Below are positions 1 through 11,543 of a stretch of 64,000 nt of DNA, piece by piece; position 1 is the first letter of the stretch, and every line of letters starts with the position of its first letter. The notes beneath the pieces were generated by a model. It was given only the letters and a program-made list of their open reading frames with translations, searched no databases and was not told where the DNA came from. Source of the DNA: Bimuria novae-zelandiae CBS 107.79 (taxonomy: Eukaryota; Ascomycota; Dothideomycetes; Pleosporales; Didymosphaeriaceae); the NCBI GenBank assembly GCA_010015655.1, contig ML976673.1:748615-812614 (forward strand), written 5' to 3'. Made by a program: the position numbers and the translations under genes.

Positions 1-90
1 TGGAAACCTTCGCCATAACAAGAGCCGAGAGGCAGAGGCCGAGCCTGGAAACCTCCGTCATAACAAGGCCCGAGAGGCAGAAGCCGAGCC
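1..90. repeat. 45-bp tandem repeat, two copies visible
   Basis: Copy 1 (1-45) and copy 2 (46-90) match at 40 of 45 positions. Because 45 is a multiple of three, the array keeps reading frame. It may continue to the left of the window. Confidence 0.9.
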
Positions 91-112
91 CGCTGTAAGC
101 CACTACTACTAG
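2..112 (+). CDS. 3' end of a repeat-containing peptide precursor (partial)
   Basis: The frame is open from the left window edge to a TAG at 110-112. It encodes two 15-residue units, GNLRHNKSREAEAEP and GNLRHNKAREAEAEP, then AVSHYY. The underlying DNA is a 45-bp tandem repeat (1-45 and 46-90) with five differences. In this frame three of the four altered codons are synonymous (CTT/CTC, CGC/CGT, GAG/GAA) and only AGC/GCC changes the residue; the other open frame would change four residues. That pattern suggests selection on this frame. Acidic X-Ala/X-Pro spacers (EAEAEP) after a basic residue are known from fungal alpha-pheromone and other kexin-processed precursors, where Ste13-type peptidases trim them. 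The cleavage site here would be NK(S/A)R rather than a classical KR, so processing is inference. The start, signal peptide and number of repeats lie outside the window. Confidence 0.45.
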   Translation, partial: GNLRHNKSREAEAEPGNLRHNKAREAEAEPAVSHYY

Positions 113-1551
113 TCAACAACACGGCTTGCCTTGACGTTATTGTTCGAGGGTGGACTGCACAGGACTGCTAACGGAAGTATGGCAGTGATGGAGAGCATTC
201 TCTCAGCGAAGGGCTGGCTCAAGAGACTATCCCAGCCTTAGGGCTACAACTGCCGCAGGTGTATGAGTAAGTGTAGGTAGCGCAATGATATCGCTCCCCT
301 TCTCGCAGCAAAAACCTTAGTCTAGGAGGTCTAATTCCAGGATTGCTTGCGATGAATCCGGATAAGTTCATCTCAGAACCATTCGAGAGCAGGACAAATC
401 TCCATCCAAGACCCCCCAACCATACAGCCTCTCTATCCCCAGCACCCCGCTTCTCGCCACTAATCGTAACCATCCCGCCCCTCCTAGCCCCGATCACTTC
501 CTCGGTATCACTAATCCGCCAACACACGCCTCTTGACTTCTTGATCGCCAAAAAACCCCACAATTGCACTTCCACACCACCACGCTATCTCGCCATCGAA
601 CATATCTAGACATCGCAGAACGCAGGTCCCAGATCAAAGATTGGCATATCGGGCCGGCGTGCGCGACACCACACGATCATGGCACGATGTATACGTGCTT
701 ACTGATACTCGCATGTGGATACCCGCGTCTCTATTAGTATCTACATCCGGTAATGCGGCAAAGCCGCACAAGGGATGGGTAAGCGCTCGCAACGCAATGC
801 AATGCACTGCAGATCGTTCTGGAGGAGATTGGGCCGCGCTGCATGAGACTTAACAATTGTACTCGTACGGTAGATGATCTTGGGTGTTGTCAACGCGGAC
901 GGCGTTGTAGCCTATCCAGAAAGGGCAATCTAAAGAGACGATTCGAGCATGGCGCTGTCAATCGCCTCTCGTAGTTCGGCCGAGCTTTGTGCAAAAACAC
1001 GAAGACAAGAATGTGGACTGCAAAAGCAAACATCGAATGAAGCACGAGAGGATGACACAGCGATGAATCATCAGCCGCCCCTTTCACTGCTCAATATGCA
1101 TCGTCACTCTTGGCACTGGTACCAGCGCGTTTTCGATACCACGGGGACATTGGGGATAAGGGAGGCAACAGATTTGACGAATGCCTCGTCCTGATCGCAA
1201 CACCCGTAGACATACAAATGTATGAAATCAGACTAGATGAGACATGTAGCCGTGGACAAGCAAACGATTCGATCGTCCATTCTCTGACACCTTACAACCG
1301 CATTTGGACAATAACACCCCTCCGCAACAGCCGGTATATAAGACTAATGTAGCATGAAAAGTGGTATAACATAATCCCAGCCATTGAACGCCTTAAAACC
1401 AGATTCGTTACCAGCAACCACAGACTGCAAAATGCGGGAAGCAAGCAAAATATCGAGACAAACAACAATATAGCGTAGAAGACCTGCTGACTCTGGAAAA
1501 GTCACCCAGTATGTTGCTATAAGCCGTTTGGATCGGTGGCTCCTGCTGCTT
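113..1551. other. Intergenic, no supported gene
   Basis: Only short overlapping ORFs (up to about 118 codons, on both strands) are present, with no recognisable domain. It probably holds the 3' flank of the left-edge repeat gene and the 3' flank of the bZIP gene. Confidence 0.5.
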
Positions 1552-2307
1552 CTAAGCATAGGTATTGGGGTATGCAGACTGGAAAGGCTGACCTGAAGCC
1601 GGCGAATCTCCAATCTTTTGACGCTTGTCCGCATATTCCCCTGAGAAAGGCGAGCTATCGTTGGGATGCTTGCCGTTAGTCATGGACGGCGCGCCATGCT
1701 GTGCAGCGGCGGCTGCTTGAGCGGCCATCTGGAGCTCGCCAATCTGGTGATCCGAGAGGCCACCACTACTGTTATTGTTGTTGTTCGCGCTCTGTTGAGG
1801 CTGGGCTTGCTGATCGGGCTGGGGCTGGGCTGGAGCCTGATTCATGTTCGGATTGGGGGCTTCGCCGTGGCGCGAGAGGTCCACGCCTGCCGGGGCTGGT
1901 GGTACCTCGCCCTGGGTCTCGAGAAGGCGCGATTGGAGGTTGATGATGTAGTCGCGAAGCTGGTAGTTCTCCGTCTGGAGGGTCTTGTACAGCTCACATA
2001 GCTGCTCGAACTCTTTGACCTGGTCCTTGAGCTGCTTGATGTACTCTTCCTTGCGCTGGCGGAAAGCACGCTGGCGGGTTCAGTATAGCTTCAACACACA
2101 CGAAACAGTAAGACAAACCTGGGCGGCACGGTTCTGGGCGGCACGCTTCGATGTGCTCAATTCGCGGCGGCCTTTGCCGTTCCCCTGGCCTTGGTCGGCC
2201 ATGTGGGCTGCCTCGCCCTGGCTCATCTGGTACTGCTGGCCGGCAATGGCGGGGTCAATGGCGTGTTGTTGCTGTTGCTGGGGACTGCCGTGGGCGTGTT
2301 GCTGCAT
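1552..2307 (-). CDS. kapC: KapC-like bZIP transcription factor
   Basis: Two exons, 2119-2307 and 1552-2070, joined across a 48-bp intron (2071-2118, donor gtttgt, branch ACTGAAC, acceptor CAG) give about 235 residues. The splice falls inside the bZIP basic region and restores NRAAQRAFRQRK, followed by a leucine zipper (EEYIKQLKDQVKEFEQL, then YQLRDYIINLQSRLLE). The flanks are Q/P/A/N-rich, as in the Aspergillus KapC group of small nuclear bZIP factors; the family resemblance is from memory. The ATG at 2305-2307 is the first in the visible exon, but the frame stays open upstream (LLAAGAGQPNAPQP) to an acceptor-like CAAG at 2364-2367, preceded by a perfect TACTAAC at 2379-2385. The true protein therefore probably has one more 5' exon that I could not fix. 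Confidence 0.82.
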
Positions 2308-2363
2308 AGGCTGGGGAGCGTTGGGCTGCCCGGCCCCGGCGGCAAGTAGATGTTCTCTTAAAC

Positions 2364-3984
2364 CTTGATCGCGATCACGTTAGTAATCGCACGTAAATTT
2401 TAGCGCGAGGATGAAGAGATTCAAAAGTTTGACTAACTCATCTCGATGGTGGGCGCTTTTTGGTCCTGTGACAGTCAGCATAGGTTCTCTCGGAGGAACC
2501 TTCACGAGAGCGAGGACGCGCTTACGTGAGTGGCCGGCGGTTGCTGCATGTTATAGGTGCGGATGCTTGGGTACAGCGTGGGCAGGCTGGTCGGCATCAA
2601 TGGGACGAGTAAAGTGCCGGACAATGCGGCCTGGTTTACGCCAGCTCAGGGTGGGACGGTGCCTCGGGCGAAGACGCGACTAAGGCGCTGGTGGTTGAGT
2701 GGTGAAGGTGAAGGTGACGTCGCGACTGGGGCAGCGCGGGAAGGCACGCTGGCGGCGACGGTTAGCTATTTCCCTGCGCCTGTATGTGAGGGTGCAGGCA
2801 GGCAGGCAGGCAGGCAGCGCAGGGGCAGGAGCGCCCCGCGACTGCATCGGATATGACGCCCATGAATGAGGATGTGGAGGGGCGGAGTATACCTGTCGGG
2901 TTGCGATGATTTCCCGGAGGGGAGGCTTATTAAGTGATGACTGTTGGAGAGCCTGGAGGGAGAGGTGGTCTTAAGTAATGGCACGCGTTTCGGGTTCCTC
3001 AGGTGATCCACCCACGCCGCACACGCTCACATGAGAAAACGTCGCTTATAATGACTGTCCACTTGCTCTTTCCGGAAGCAGATGGTACAAAGCCATAGCG
3101 TGGACGATTATGTACGACATTCTCCAAGGTCATCAAACGCTGTCATTTTGTGCCCTCCTGCTGACCAATCCACTTTCTTTTCAAGATCATTTCCTTGGCG
3201 TGCTCCGGAGCATCTTTGCATCCGACTTCCAGCGTTGCCTGCACACTTCAGATTCGCCGCGGTGCAGCTAGCTGCAGCTTGAGTGGTCATTACTCCGGGA
3301 CCTTTGGCACCTAAGTATAACAACGCCTTGCATCCTGCACCAACGGCAGGGTGTTCATTACGAGATGAGCGCCGCATTGCGGCAGCAACAAGGTCCTGCA
3401 TCCGAAACGATCCGTTACCTCGAGCATTCCAGCTCTATTGTTTTGGTATGCTTTACTAGCTGCTAATACTAGTTTCCCCGTCGCGTAGTCGCTCAATCCG
3501 TGTCGTGGTAGTCTCCAGCTAACAGATGCTACTTCCGCCTCAACAGCCCCAGTATTTGCTTGCATGCTGCACCTCAATATACAGCCAAGTCCGTATTGTC
3601 ACACATAAAGCACCCTTGCGAAATCTTATAGTCGTGCCATAGCAGCACATGGCGTTGCGGAAGCTACGGGCGAATCACTAGCGCCACAAATTTGATCTTT
3701 ATCGCGGACTTGGAAACATCACCTTGCACGCTGCAGCTCTTCTTGCATCCAAACGCTTCCAGATCCCATCTATCGTCCAATCCCACGGCCCTCGTGCTGC
3801 TGACACACTTTCAATATTATATTTGGCCCCCACATACGCTCTACATACGGGGTCTCGCAACAACCCCAGTTGTCTTGCCTCTCATCAATTAGCAGGAGAC
3901 AACGGCCACAGACTGCCAACAATGACGGGCATCTACACACGCCTACCTCAGTACGTCTTTCCGGATGCGGATTGAGCGGCGGGT
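2364..3984. other. Upstream region of the bZIP gene, and intergenic
   Basis: It holds the probable 5' exon/intron and promoter of the bZIP gene (a small ATG exon followed by gtaagc lies at 2520-2549 but its phase does not fit), a GCAG microsatellite, and about 1 kb with no supported gene upstream of the dehydratase. Confidence 0.5.
2794..2817. repeat. (GCAG)6 microsatellite
   Basis: Six perfect GCAG tetranucleotide units, upstream of the bZIP gene. Confidence 0.9.
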
Positions 3985-4599
3985 TTGCAAAGGCCCGTCA
4001 TGCATCTCCACGCTTACCTCAGAACCTTGTATCTTCTAACATCGTGCCTAAGAACGTTTGGTCGCGTTTCGCGCGTCGGCCCGTGTGCATTTGCAGGGCG
4101 CCCAAAACCCTGGCAACTCCACTCGCGCCTTGTGCATCTGCGTAGGCTTGTTGTCGCGTCCAGTGCTTTTAGCAGTAGGACACAAAGTGCATCCCAATCC
4201 TTTTCGACTTCACCTTTTCCCGGCTCATCGGAATCCAGCAGTTCAGGTGATAAATTTGCGGGAGTTATCTTCTCCGCAGATCAGCCACCCGAACTGCCTC
4301 AACGCCTATCACAACTCATAGAATGGACACTTTTACCACCAGGAAAGGGTATTTCGCGCCAGTTCACTTTCCCCGGCTTTGCTTCAGCATGGCAGTTCAT
4401 GTCGATTGTTGCCGAAGAGTGCAAGGCAAAAAAACATCATCCATCTTGGCACAATCTCTACAATAAAGTGACGGTGGAATGGACTACTCACAAGCCCGAA
4501 GGGCTCAGCATGAAGGATGTTGAGATGGCCGAATTCTGCGACCGAACAGCAGGCGAGATTGGTCTCAAGAAGATCCGAGCATCTGGGACTGCTACTTGA
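3985..4599 (+). CDS. Pterin-4a-carbinolamine dehydratase
   Basis: A 204-residue ORF. The C-terminal ~105 residues are a PCD/DCoH domain, with the signature KKHHPSWHNLYN (His-His at about 151-152), the following VTVEWTTH strand and a C-terminal helix containing MAEFCDRTA. The enzyme dehydrates 4a-hydroxy-tetrahydropterin to recycle the cofactor of aromatic amino acid hydroxylases; the family can also have a dimerisation role. The first ~85 residues are rich in Arg, Ser and Leu without acidic residues, like a mitochondrial presequence, but part of this may be leader, since other ATGs lie close by and a short upstream intron cannot be excluded. The domain call is firm; the N-terminus is not. Confidence 0.8.
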   Translation: MQRPVMHLHAYLRTLYLLTSCLRTFGRVSRVGPCAFAGRPKPWQLHSRLVHLRRLVVASSAFSSRTQSASQSFSTSPFPGSSESSSSGDKFAGVIFSADQPPELPQRLSQLIEWTLLPPGKGISRQFTFPGFASAWQFMSIVAEECKAKKHHPSWHNLYNKVTVEWTTHKPEGLSMKDVEMAEFCDRTAGEIGLKKIRASGTAT

Positions 4600-7430
4600 T
4601 GCAAGCAGCCGACTAGGCTTGTCAATTGAGCCAACGAGTGGCATGACTTCCGCAAAAGAACGCCCCTCCAGATCTATCAGCAAATCAACGACAAAGCACT
4701 ACCTGTAGGCTGTGCAAATAAGCTGCAGATTCTGAAGCATACATGCCCGTATGTGGCACACTCACAGACAAAGATGGGTGCGGCAGAACCTGCGCATGTA
4801 AGACCGTTTTGCCTTCAGAGCACCAAGATATCGATGTTTTTGAACGACCATTCGTCACCCTGCGGCCTCTTAGGAAGATGGAATTACAATTCGATCGAAC
4901 TTCTACCCTTTCAACCGCCTGGAAAGTTTTTATCGAGATCATGCTCCATTTGTCTACTTGTGTCGACTGAAGTCTTCCCCGGGATCCACAAGATCTACAT
5001 TCACCGGGCATGCGGGTTTCCGCGTCCCGCCACACAGGCGCAGTCATCTCAAACACACATGCACAATCGCACTTACCGTTCGTCAATAACTTGCATAGCT
5101 ATGGCTCGCGGTACTATTACCTTTTACAGGAATACCTACGAGCCGCTTACAGGCGACCACACTCCTGCATTCAATTCCACTTCTTGCACGAACAGCGAAA
5201 TGCCCCAATCACATCGTATTCCGTACGTACGGAGTGGAACGATAAAGCACCAAGAATAGCCCTCGATCTGTCATCACTAAGAGATGAGTCATCCAATGAA
5301 CATGAACACGAGTGTGCTTCCCAACTAGGAAAGACCATGGGTTTCGTTTCGCAGCGATCGCATATACGAATTACAACTACATGGGTTTGGTGATCGACGC
5401 CGTCGGGTCCGGAACCGATGCGTTCGCATTGGTCTTGCGAGAGATACATGATGAGCTCAGCAAACCCACAATCTACTCTAGATGGATGGAAGACTCGTGG
5501 ACAGCTCACACGCCAAGAACCCGCTCAGTGGCTTCCGCCGGCTGCACCCACTGCCCACCAACCCACCAATCCTCGACACCAACCTTAACTCCGCAGCCGG
5601 CTGTTGCAGTCTTACTCAGCACATGTGCAAAACTACCCTGGCTCTTTGTCTTCTACGGAACTTACCGCACAGATGCACAAGAGCAGGTCCACATTCAAGC
5701 AGGCCACCCCATCTCATCTTACCTAACTACTCTACAATCTGCATCCTTTCGCCCTCATCCGCATATTGAGTCCCATAGTGGCCGCCGTACACGATAACAT
5801 CCTGTCCCGGCCAGACGCATGACTCGCCGTGCGCGATACCTACATTTTTAGGGTTATCAGGTTGTTGTCCGTATACACTTCAACTCAGTTTCGTTCAAAA
5901 CAAGGAAAGCTACCTAGGTACGTATGCAGTCACATGTTGCCAAAATCCACTTGGGCGGAAGTGCACGAGTTTATCAGAGCTTGTCCTTACAAACCGGAGT
6001 GCAAAAAAGGTTCACCATAGACAGCTTACTGTAACATGGTGAGCGTCTAGGATGGAGAAGAGAGGTGGTGAGCGAAGAAGCTGTCATGCGACTCTCACGT
6101 ACTGAAGAGGTAAATATCCGAGATACGACCGGGCTCATGACAGTAATCATCCACCATAGAACCGAGAACGATGACTAGACACCGATGCAAATTTTTCTTA
6201 CTTATTCGGTAGAATAAGTGGCCGCGGGCTTCTCTGTGTTGTTGATGAGTGTGTTGAGTAATTCAGAGTGGTGCTACTGGGTACGAGCAGATATTGGGTT
6301 CGATGCAGCACCATTCTTAAGCAACCAAGCAATATCTACTACATGCTCCCATCCCTCTCCCGGCCTGTCCCCCACGTCCAATAAAAAAACCGCACATGCA
6401 GTCCCAACCCAATCTCGTCAAGCGCCACAAGCGAAAAGAGAAAGGGGGATGGATACACCGCGATTCGAGGGCAGGCGTATCCCCAAGAAAAGAGCCAGAA
6501 GATGAGCACATAAACCCAGAAGACGAACAGCCTGAAAGTAGCGAAAATTCCTAGAAGTCACTTTAGTGTTGCTGTCGTGAAGCACCAGTCCATGCGTCCT
6601 TATCTATAATAAATGGGGAACGAATGGCTTTTCTGATAGATAGATATAGACAGAGGGAGGAGTAGGTGGATAGTAAAGGAGAGTGCGAGAAAGGTTTGTT
6701 CGTGGTTAGTGGTGGAGAAGTGTGAATGTGGGATGTCTATGAAGACGATTATTGCTCTTGATGGTATGTTTCGGGTTAGAGGTACGCAGCGATAGAAACT
6801 CTAATTTCTATTTCGAATACCTATAACGTTCCTTTCTCCTCTTCTTCACGTATACGCTATTTCCATACTTCCAAGGGCCGTATAAATAGTGCTCGATGTT
6901 ACTGCTGACTCAGAAATCATGTTCCTAGGCTGGCGGTGTATAACGAATCCTGCGTCTGTGGCTCTACTTTGGAGGGATACATTCCGTTTGCTGTCTACAT
7001 CTTTTAGCACGGCACTGCAAGACCAAGAACATATCCTAGCAGAGAGCTTACCTCACAGAACTATTAAGTTCTTCACATTAACTACTACCGTAACCCCTAA
7101 CTGGACGCCCTCTCCTTTGACCGCAATCGACCTGGAGCACCCAGACCTTTTCCGTTCACACCCGCCTACCTGAATTCTTTCATAAAAGAAAAGAGCACAT
7201 ACACAACCCGTCAAAAAGATGTAAATACATACTCTCTATCCTAGACAAGCACAGTTACCATCCCTACAGACCAAATACCCAGATCCGTGTATACGTTCTC
7301 ATTATGCCTTTATATCCACCACCTCCACCTACAAACGCTCTCCGTTCCTCCCTAATACGGCGCTCCCCACTCTCCTGCTCGTATACTGTATCTATACCCT
7401 TTCCCACCAATAGAAGACATCAAATCAAAC
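4600..7430. other. Intergenic, about 2.8 kb without a supported gene
   Basis: ORFs up to 168 codons occur, but they overlap on both strands and show low-complexity His/Thr/Ser composition with no domain. The stretch 6590-6900 is AT/purine-rich and may contain promoter or terminator sequence. Confidence 0.45.
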
Positions 7431-7587
7431 GGCCGCATGGTCCAGTGGTAAGACGTCCCCAGAAGATTGCGTTCCGCGTCCTTAGTGCTGAAAGCACCAG
7501 CACCTGCGTTGTGTGTTGCGTCTTAGGCGTCGTATGGAGCTCTGCGCGTCGTACTGGGGAAGACCCGCGTTCGAATCGCGGTGTCCA
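7431..7587 (+). tRNA. tRNA-like Pol III locus (split or disrupted tRNA candidate)
   Basis: An A-box (TGGTCCAGTGG, 7438-7448) and a B-box (GTTCGAATC, 7569-7577) are present, with T5 (7588-7592) just downstream as a Pol III stop. A D-arm (GTC/GAC), an anticodon-type stem (TCCCC 7456-7460 with GGGGA 7556-7560), a 4-nt variable loop and a perfect T-arm (CCGCG/CGCGG around TTCGAAT) can be drawn. Two things are wrong for an ordinary tRNA. About 95 nt separate the two anticodon-stem strands, and the loop does not start with a pyrimidine-T. The 3' acceptor strand (TGTCC) pairs poorly with GGCCGCA. It could be a tRNA with a long intron, a tRNA pseudogene or another Pol III RNA. The anticodon cannot be read. 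Confidence 0.4.
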
Positions 7588-7795
7588 TTTTTGCTTCTTC
7601 TAGAGCGCTCGGCGAGGCCGTGTGGACGTATAGCAAGCAAGGGACGGGAAGTTCAAGACTCTGTTTTTTTTTTTATATTGTTTGACCGAGCAACGCATCT
7701 GTGCAGGAACGCTGAGTGGTATCTACCTTACAAAGGTGGCATAACTCCCCGTGTGCCGTTTTCGCCTTGTATCCCCCATGCAATGCCTATAACCT

Positions 7796-8788
7796 TTATG
7801 CAACCGGAGCCGTGGTAACCTTCGCCAGACCACCGGTGCCCCTCGAGCTGAAAATCGCCATGATGCCGAAACTACCGTAGAACAAGACCATTGGGTATGC
7901 GACCAGACCCCTCATACTCATCATGCGTCCTGAGACTTGTTAGCTGCTTTCCTATTTACTGGTATGCATGTACGTACCAACGGTAGTGAACATGGAGCTC
8001 GACGAATACGCGCACCACACAATCGCAAGACTCGTGAGCAAATAACCGAAGAAGCCGTCAAGCGGGATGACGATGCCTAATATAGCGACGAGAACCAGCG
8101 GCAGGAGACAGTATCCTAGCACGGATGCGGACCGCGGGTATGTGAGGGTCGACGAGAAGTGCGAGCTCCCGCGCTGGCCGTGGTCCTGCACGTCGGCGGC
8201 AGATAGCGGCGGAGACATGAGCGAAAGAATCGTATGGAGGAGTAGCGTTCCCAGGACCGCGAGACCTGCCCACTTGTCAGCACTCTCCCTCTAAACTCCT
8301 ACCCCCTCAAAAGTCAACATACCGTAGATGTAGCCAAAGTGCAGCTTCCCACTAAGCAGCAAGCTCGTCCCAAACACAAAGAAGAACAGAATCGGCCCCG
8401 CAATGTCGCTGTCGTCCATGATGTGCTGGTCGATCCTGCCGAAGGGGTTCAGCACCGCCAGGGTCTTCATCTTGATGTGTCCAAAGTTGACCCCCAACTC
8501 TTCCAGCAGCGGCGGCTCTCCTTCGTAGCCCTCTGTGCCAAATGCAGCCAGCCACCCTGTCCGCAGCCCAGATGCGCCGACGCCCATTTGTCCGCTCACG
8601 CCCGGAGCGCTGAATCCTGCACCATACTGTGCGGGGTATGTGGGCACCTGCGGTGCGCCGTAGTTTGCTTGAAAGGGCGTGGAATGTCCTGAGACGGGCT
8701 GGTTCGAGAAGGAGGACGAGTAGAATTGGAGGTTTTGTGCGGGTTGTTGGCCGTATGGCGGGTTCTGTCCGTATCCGTACTGGGCCAT
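7796..8788 (-). CDS. yip1: Yip1-family Golgi membrane protein
   Basis: Three exons (8323-8788, 7978-8265, 7796-7929) separated by GT-AG introns of 57 and 48 bp give 295 residues with all phases closing. The N-terminal ~120 residues are rich in Q, Y, P, G and S and begin [14 protein letters not shown]. Then comes the conserved segment [24 protein letters not shown] and a multi-spanning Yip1 domain with about five hydrophobic helices. Yip1 binds Ypt1/Ypt31-type Rab GTPases with Yif1 and acts in ER-to-Golgi vesicle formation. The ORF extends 65 codons further upstream in frame, but that part looks like leader; the ATG at 8786-8788 gives the typical family N-terminus. Confidence 0.9.
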
Positions 8789-9773
8789 CGTAGCCGTTGC
8801 TCTATGCGCGGTGGAAAGGTATGTGGTGGGTGGGGGGAGGGTGTAATGGCAGGTGCCTGGCCGTGGTGCTACGTAGCGGGATCGTTGAGCGAATGCGGGG
8901 AGGAAAGGGCCAGTTGATGCGAATCGAGGTTTGGCTGAGGCGGAATTAAAGAATGCGTAAGAAGACCTGGACTTGATCTGCACAGTTCTTCGTGGTGTGC
9001 TGGCGGTGTAGAAAAAGCGACCAAGTGTTTATTCGCGTTGTCGCCTCGGGGCTCTTGCTGATGTCCGCCGATCGAAGTTATGTCACGTGATTGTATGTGG
9101 CCTCGCCCCTCCAGACGCATTCCTGCCTCCATTTTGGAGAAATGCCATTGTTTCACATGAGACTTCTGAAACTTTGCCAGTGGAAGGGCCGGTAATCTTG
9201 AGGAGCTTCCACGATGCGTTCGAATTCCACATGATGGACCTGATCAGCAAAACCGTCGTCATGCAGACACAGCTCCAGGTAGAATGCGGCAATCTTATAC
9301 ATGACTTCAATCCTTTCATGTTCCATTGAATGAGGAACATCCTGTATATCCATTCCCCGACGTGATGACGGCAACCTTGTGAAAGGTGGAGGGGGGTATC
9401 TCATTTCCAAGGCTACAAGTAGAGAGAGTCGCGTAACGCCAAAAACGCTCAATGAGCACCATCGTCATGTCCATCCGTCGCGAACTCCGTCTAAAACGCA
9501 AAAGCACCAGAGCAATGCAGGAAACCCCGTTGACCAAATCGTCCGTCTTCTCCTGTAATTCGACTGACAAACAGCAAGCTATGCTCCGCATCCAAAAAAT
9601 TGACCTAGGTACCAGCATCTTCTGAAGACTGCCGCCGTCTAGTTTAGTACATTTCAACCGTCCTCCTGGATGTGAAATTGCACCAGTCGCACTGTGTATA
9701 TCGTTAGCCGCTGATTATACTGACGTATAATCGACCATCACAGCACGAGTTTGGATACGCAACGTGATCTGTG
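8789..9773. other. Intergenic between two minus-strand genes
   Basis: Promoter of yip1 and 3' flank of the F-box gene. Minus-strand ORFs of 85-113 codons (9083-9657) show no domain and overlap each other. Confidence 0.5.
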
Positions 9774-11543
9774 TTACCCCAGGATTCGCGATGCAACATC
9801 CAACTTGTTGATGTGAAGCCGTATCAATCGTACCTTGGTAGCCGAAGACGCGTCATCATCTTCCATACAGTATTCACTGCCGCATTTTGTGCACGCGCGA
9901 ATGAATAGCTCCTTACAGGTTATGCATGTGTGGCCACACCCGAAGCAATCTCGTCGAACGCCGATGACCTGGGATATAACAAATCAGTATACTTCTTGAA
10001 CATCCATTGAACACATACCTCGACGTGCCAGGTTTGGTTTCCAAATAGTGGTATCTGATAGTCAGACTCGAAGCCAGCCAGGACGGCCGGTGTCCGGATT
10101 CCAACTACCTTGTGACCTCCTTAGTAGGACCATCACCGGCACGTCTGAGGTATGTCTTGTTCGTCAAGCCATGTTAGGTCATCCCCACATGCCATTGCTA
10201 CCTGCGCCAGCCATCATCTCGCCGACCAGGCAGTTGTTAACGCAGAGGCCCATATGTACCTTGATGGATTGCTTAGAAGGTGCGGCTCCGTCCAGTGGAG
10301 CGTTTTCCATGTATTCCGTCTGTTGAAGCTCGGTTCGCTGTGCAATAGTCGACACAGTGTAGCAGTCCTCATCCCACCACTTGTGGCATCTTTCGCACCA
10401 TCGGCCCTTGAGGCAGTCTTCGCAACGTACAAACAGAGGCGGCGATGCGGAGCCATCGAGAGTGTGAGGCATTTGCGCCGCACGCAGAGAGCTCGAGTGC
10501 AGCGGGATTGGGCTCAGCAGGGGTAGCTGAGAAGCTGGCGACTGTCCGAAAACAGCTGGGTCCTCTGGACATGACTGGCACTGTTCACATCCATGTGGCC
10601 CCAAGGCTACGGTCGCAATGGCCGGGCTCAAATAAGACGCAGGATGTGGCAGGCCTGATCCCTCGCTGTCACTGTTGCTAACAAATGCTCTTCCCGGATC
10701 GTGCCTTGGGCCTCTACAGAGCACAGCATCGAAAGCGATGATTCCTTCGCAAGCTTTCAAAGTTTCGGCCCATTCGAGAGAAAGTCGTTTTGGCATCATT
10801 CTCCCTGAACATTGGTACCATTTGTCGGTTGTTCGCGCCAATGCAGTGCTGAGTGCTTCGGACGATTTGTGGTTCCATTCCGCGCCAATTTGCGCGCCTT
10901 GCGACGACATGACGCCTTTTGGCGAAGACGACCTAGAGTTCTTTTTCTTCGGCGCATGTTCCACTAGGAGTGGAGGCTGCTCGCGTTTGCCGAAGAAATA
11001 GATACCCTTGACTCTAGGTGTTCCTGCAGGTCGGCTTGGTCGCACCGCGTACCGCAACAGCTGTAGCAGCTTGCGCTCGTTCAAGTGTTGGGTCTCTCGA
11101 ATGGATAGTATGCGAACATTGAACCTGTCTTCGCCGATGATCTCTCGCACCAGGTCCGCAGGAACGCTCAAGCCGTCCAACACTAGTGTTTGTACGTTCT
11201 GAAGGACGTGTCGCCGCTGCAGCTTGGAGAAAATGCCCAAAAGTGGACCGCTGTACCATTCGTCCTCTGTCAGCGCCTCGTCCATGCGCTCGGCGCGCCA
11301 ACTGATGCCCCCAGAGTCGAGCGGCTCATAGGGAACAATGGCTGATTGGACGGTTGAGAGATCGAGGTAGCGGAAGACGTCAGGCGCATGATTCACAATG
11401 TGGTGGAGTGCCTTGGAGGTTGCAGCAAGAGCATATATCGAAGCCACCGGTAGGTAAGGAGTGGTCTGGCGGAGGACGAGCGAATTGGAGAGGATGTCGG
11501 CCAAGGTATGGGAGGGCGAAGCATCGACAATGAGAGGACCCAT
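9774..11543 (-). CDS. F-box-like protein with C-terminal Cys-rich zinc-binding region
   Basis: Three exons (10202-11543, 10019-10119, 9774-9968; introns 82 and 50 bp) close in frame to 545 residues. Near the N-terminus, LPVASIYALAATSKALHHIV and then APDVFRYLDLS resemble an F-box, suggesting an SCF substrate receptor. The middle is disordered and basic. From about residue 375 there are repeated Cys pairs: CEDCLKGRWCERCHKWWDEDC, then, after the second and third exons, CFGCGHTCITC and CTKCGSEYC. These could form one or more zinc sites, perhaps a degenerate RING-like fold. The third-exon reading frame ends at TAA 9774-9776; a donor-like AAG/gtacga just before the tail leaves an alternative C-terminus possible. 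The function beyond F-box-like is not known to me. Confidence 0.72.

Noticed and set aside
4753..5259. 168-codon plus-strand ORF
   Set aside because: Overlaps other ORFs in all frames, no domain, no splice or start context.
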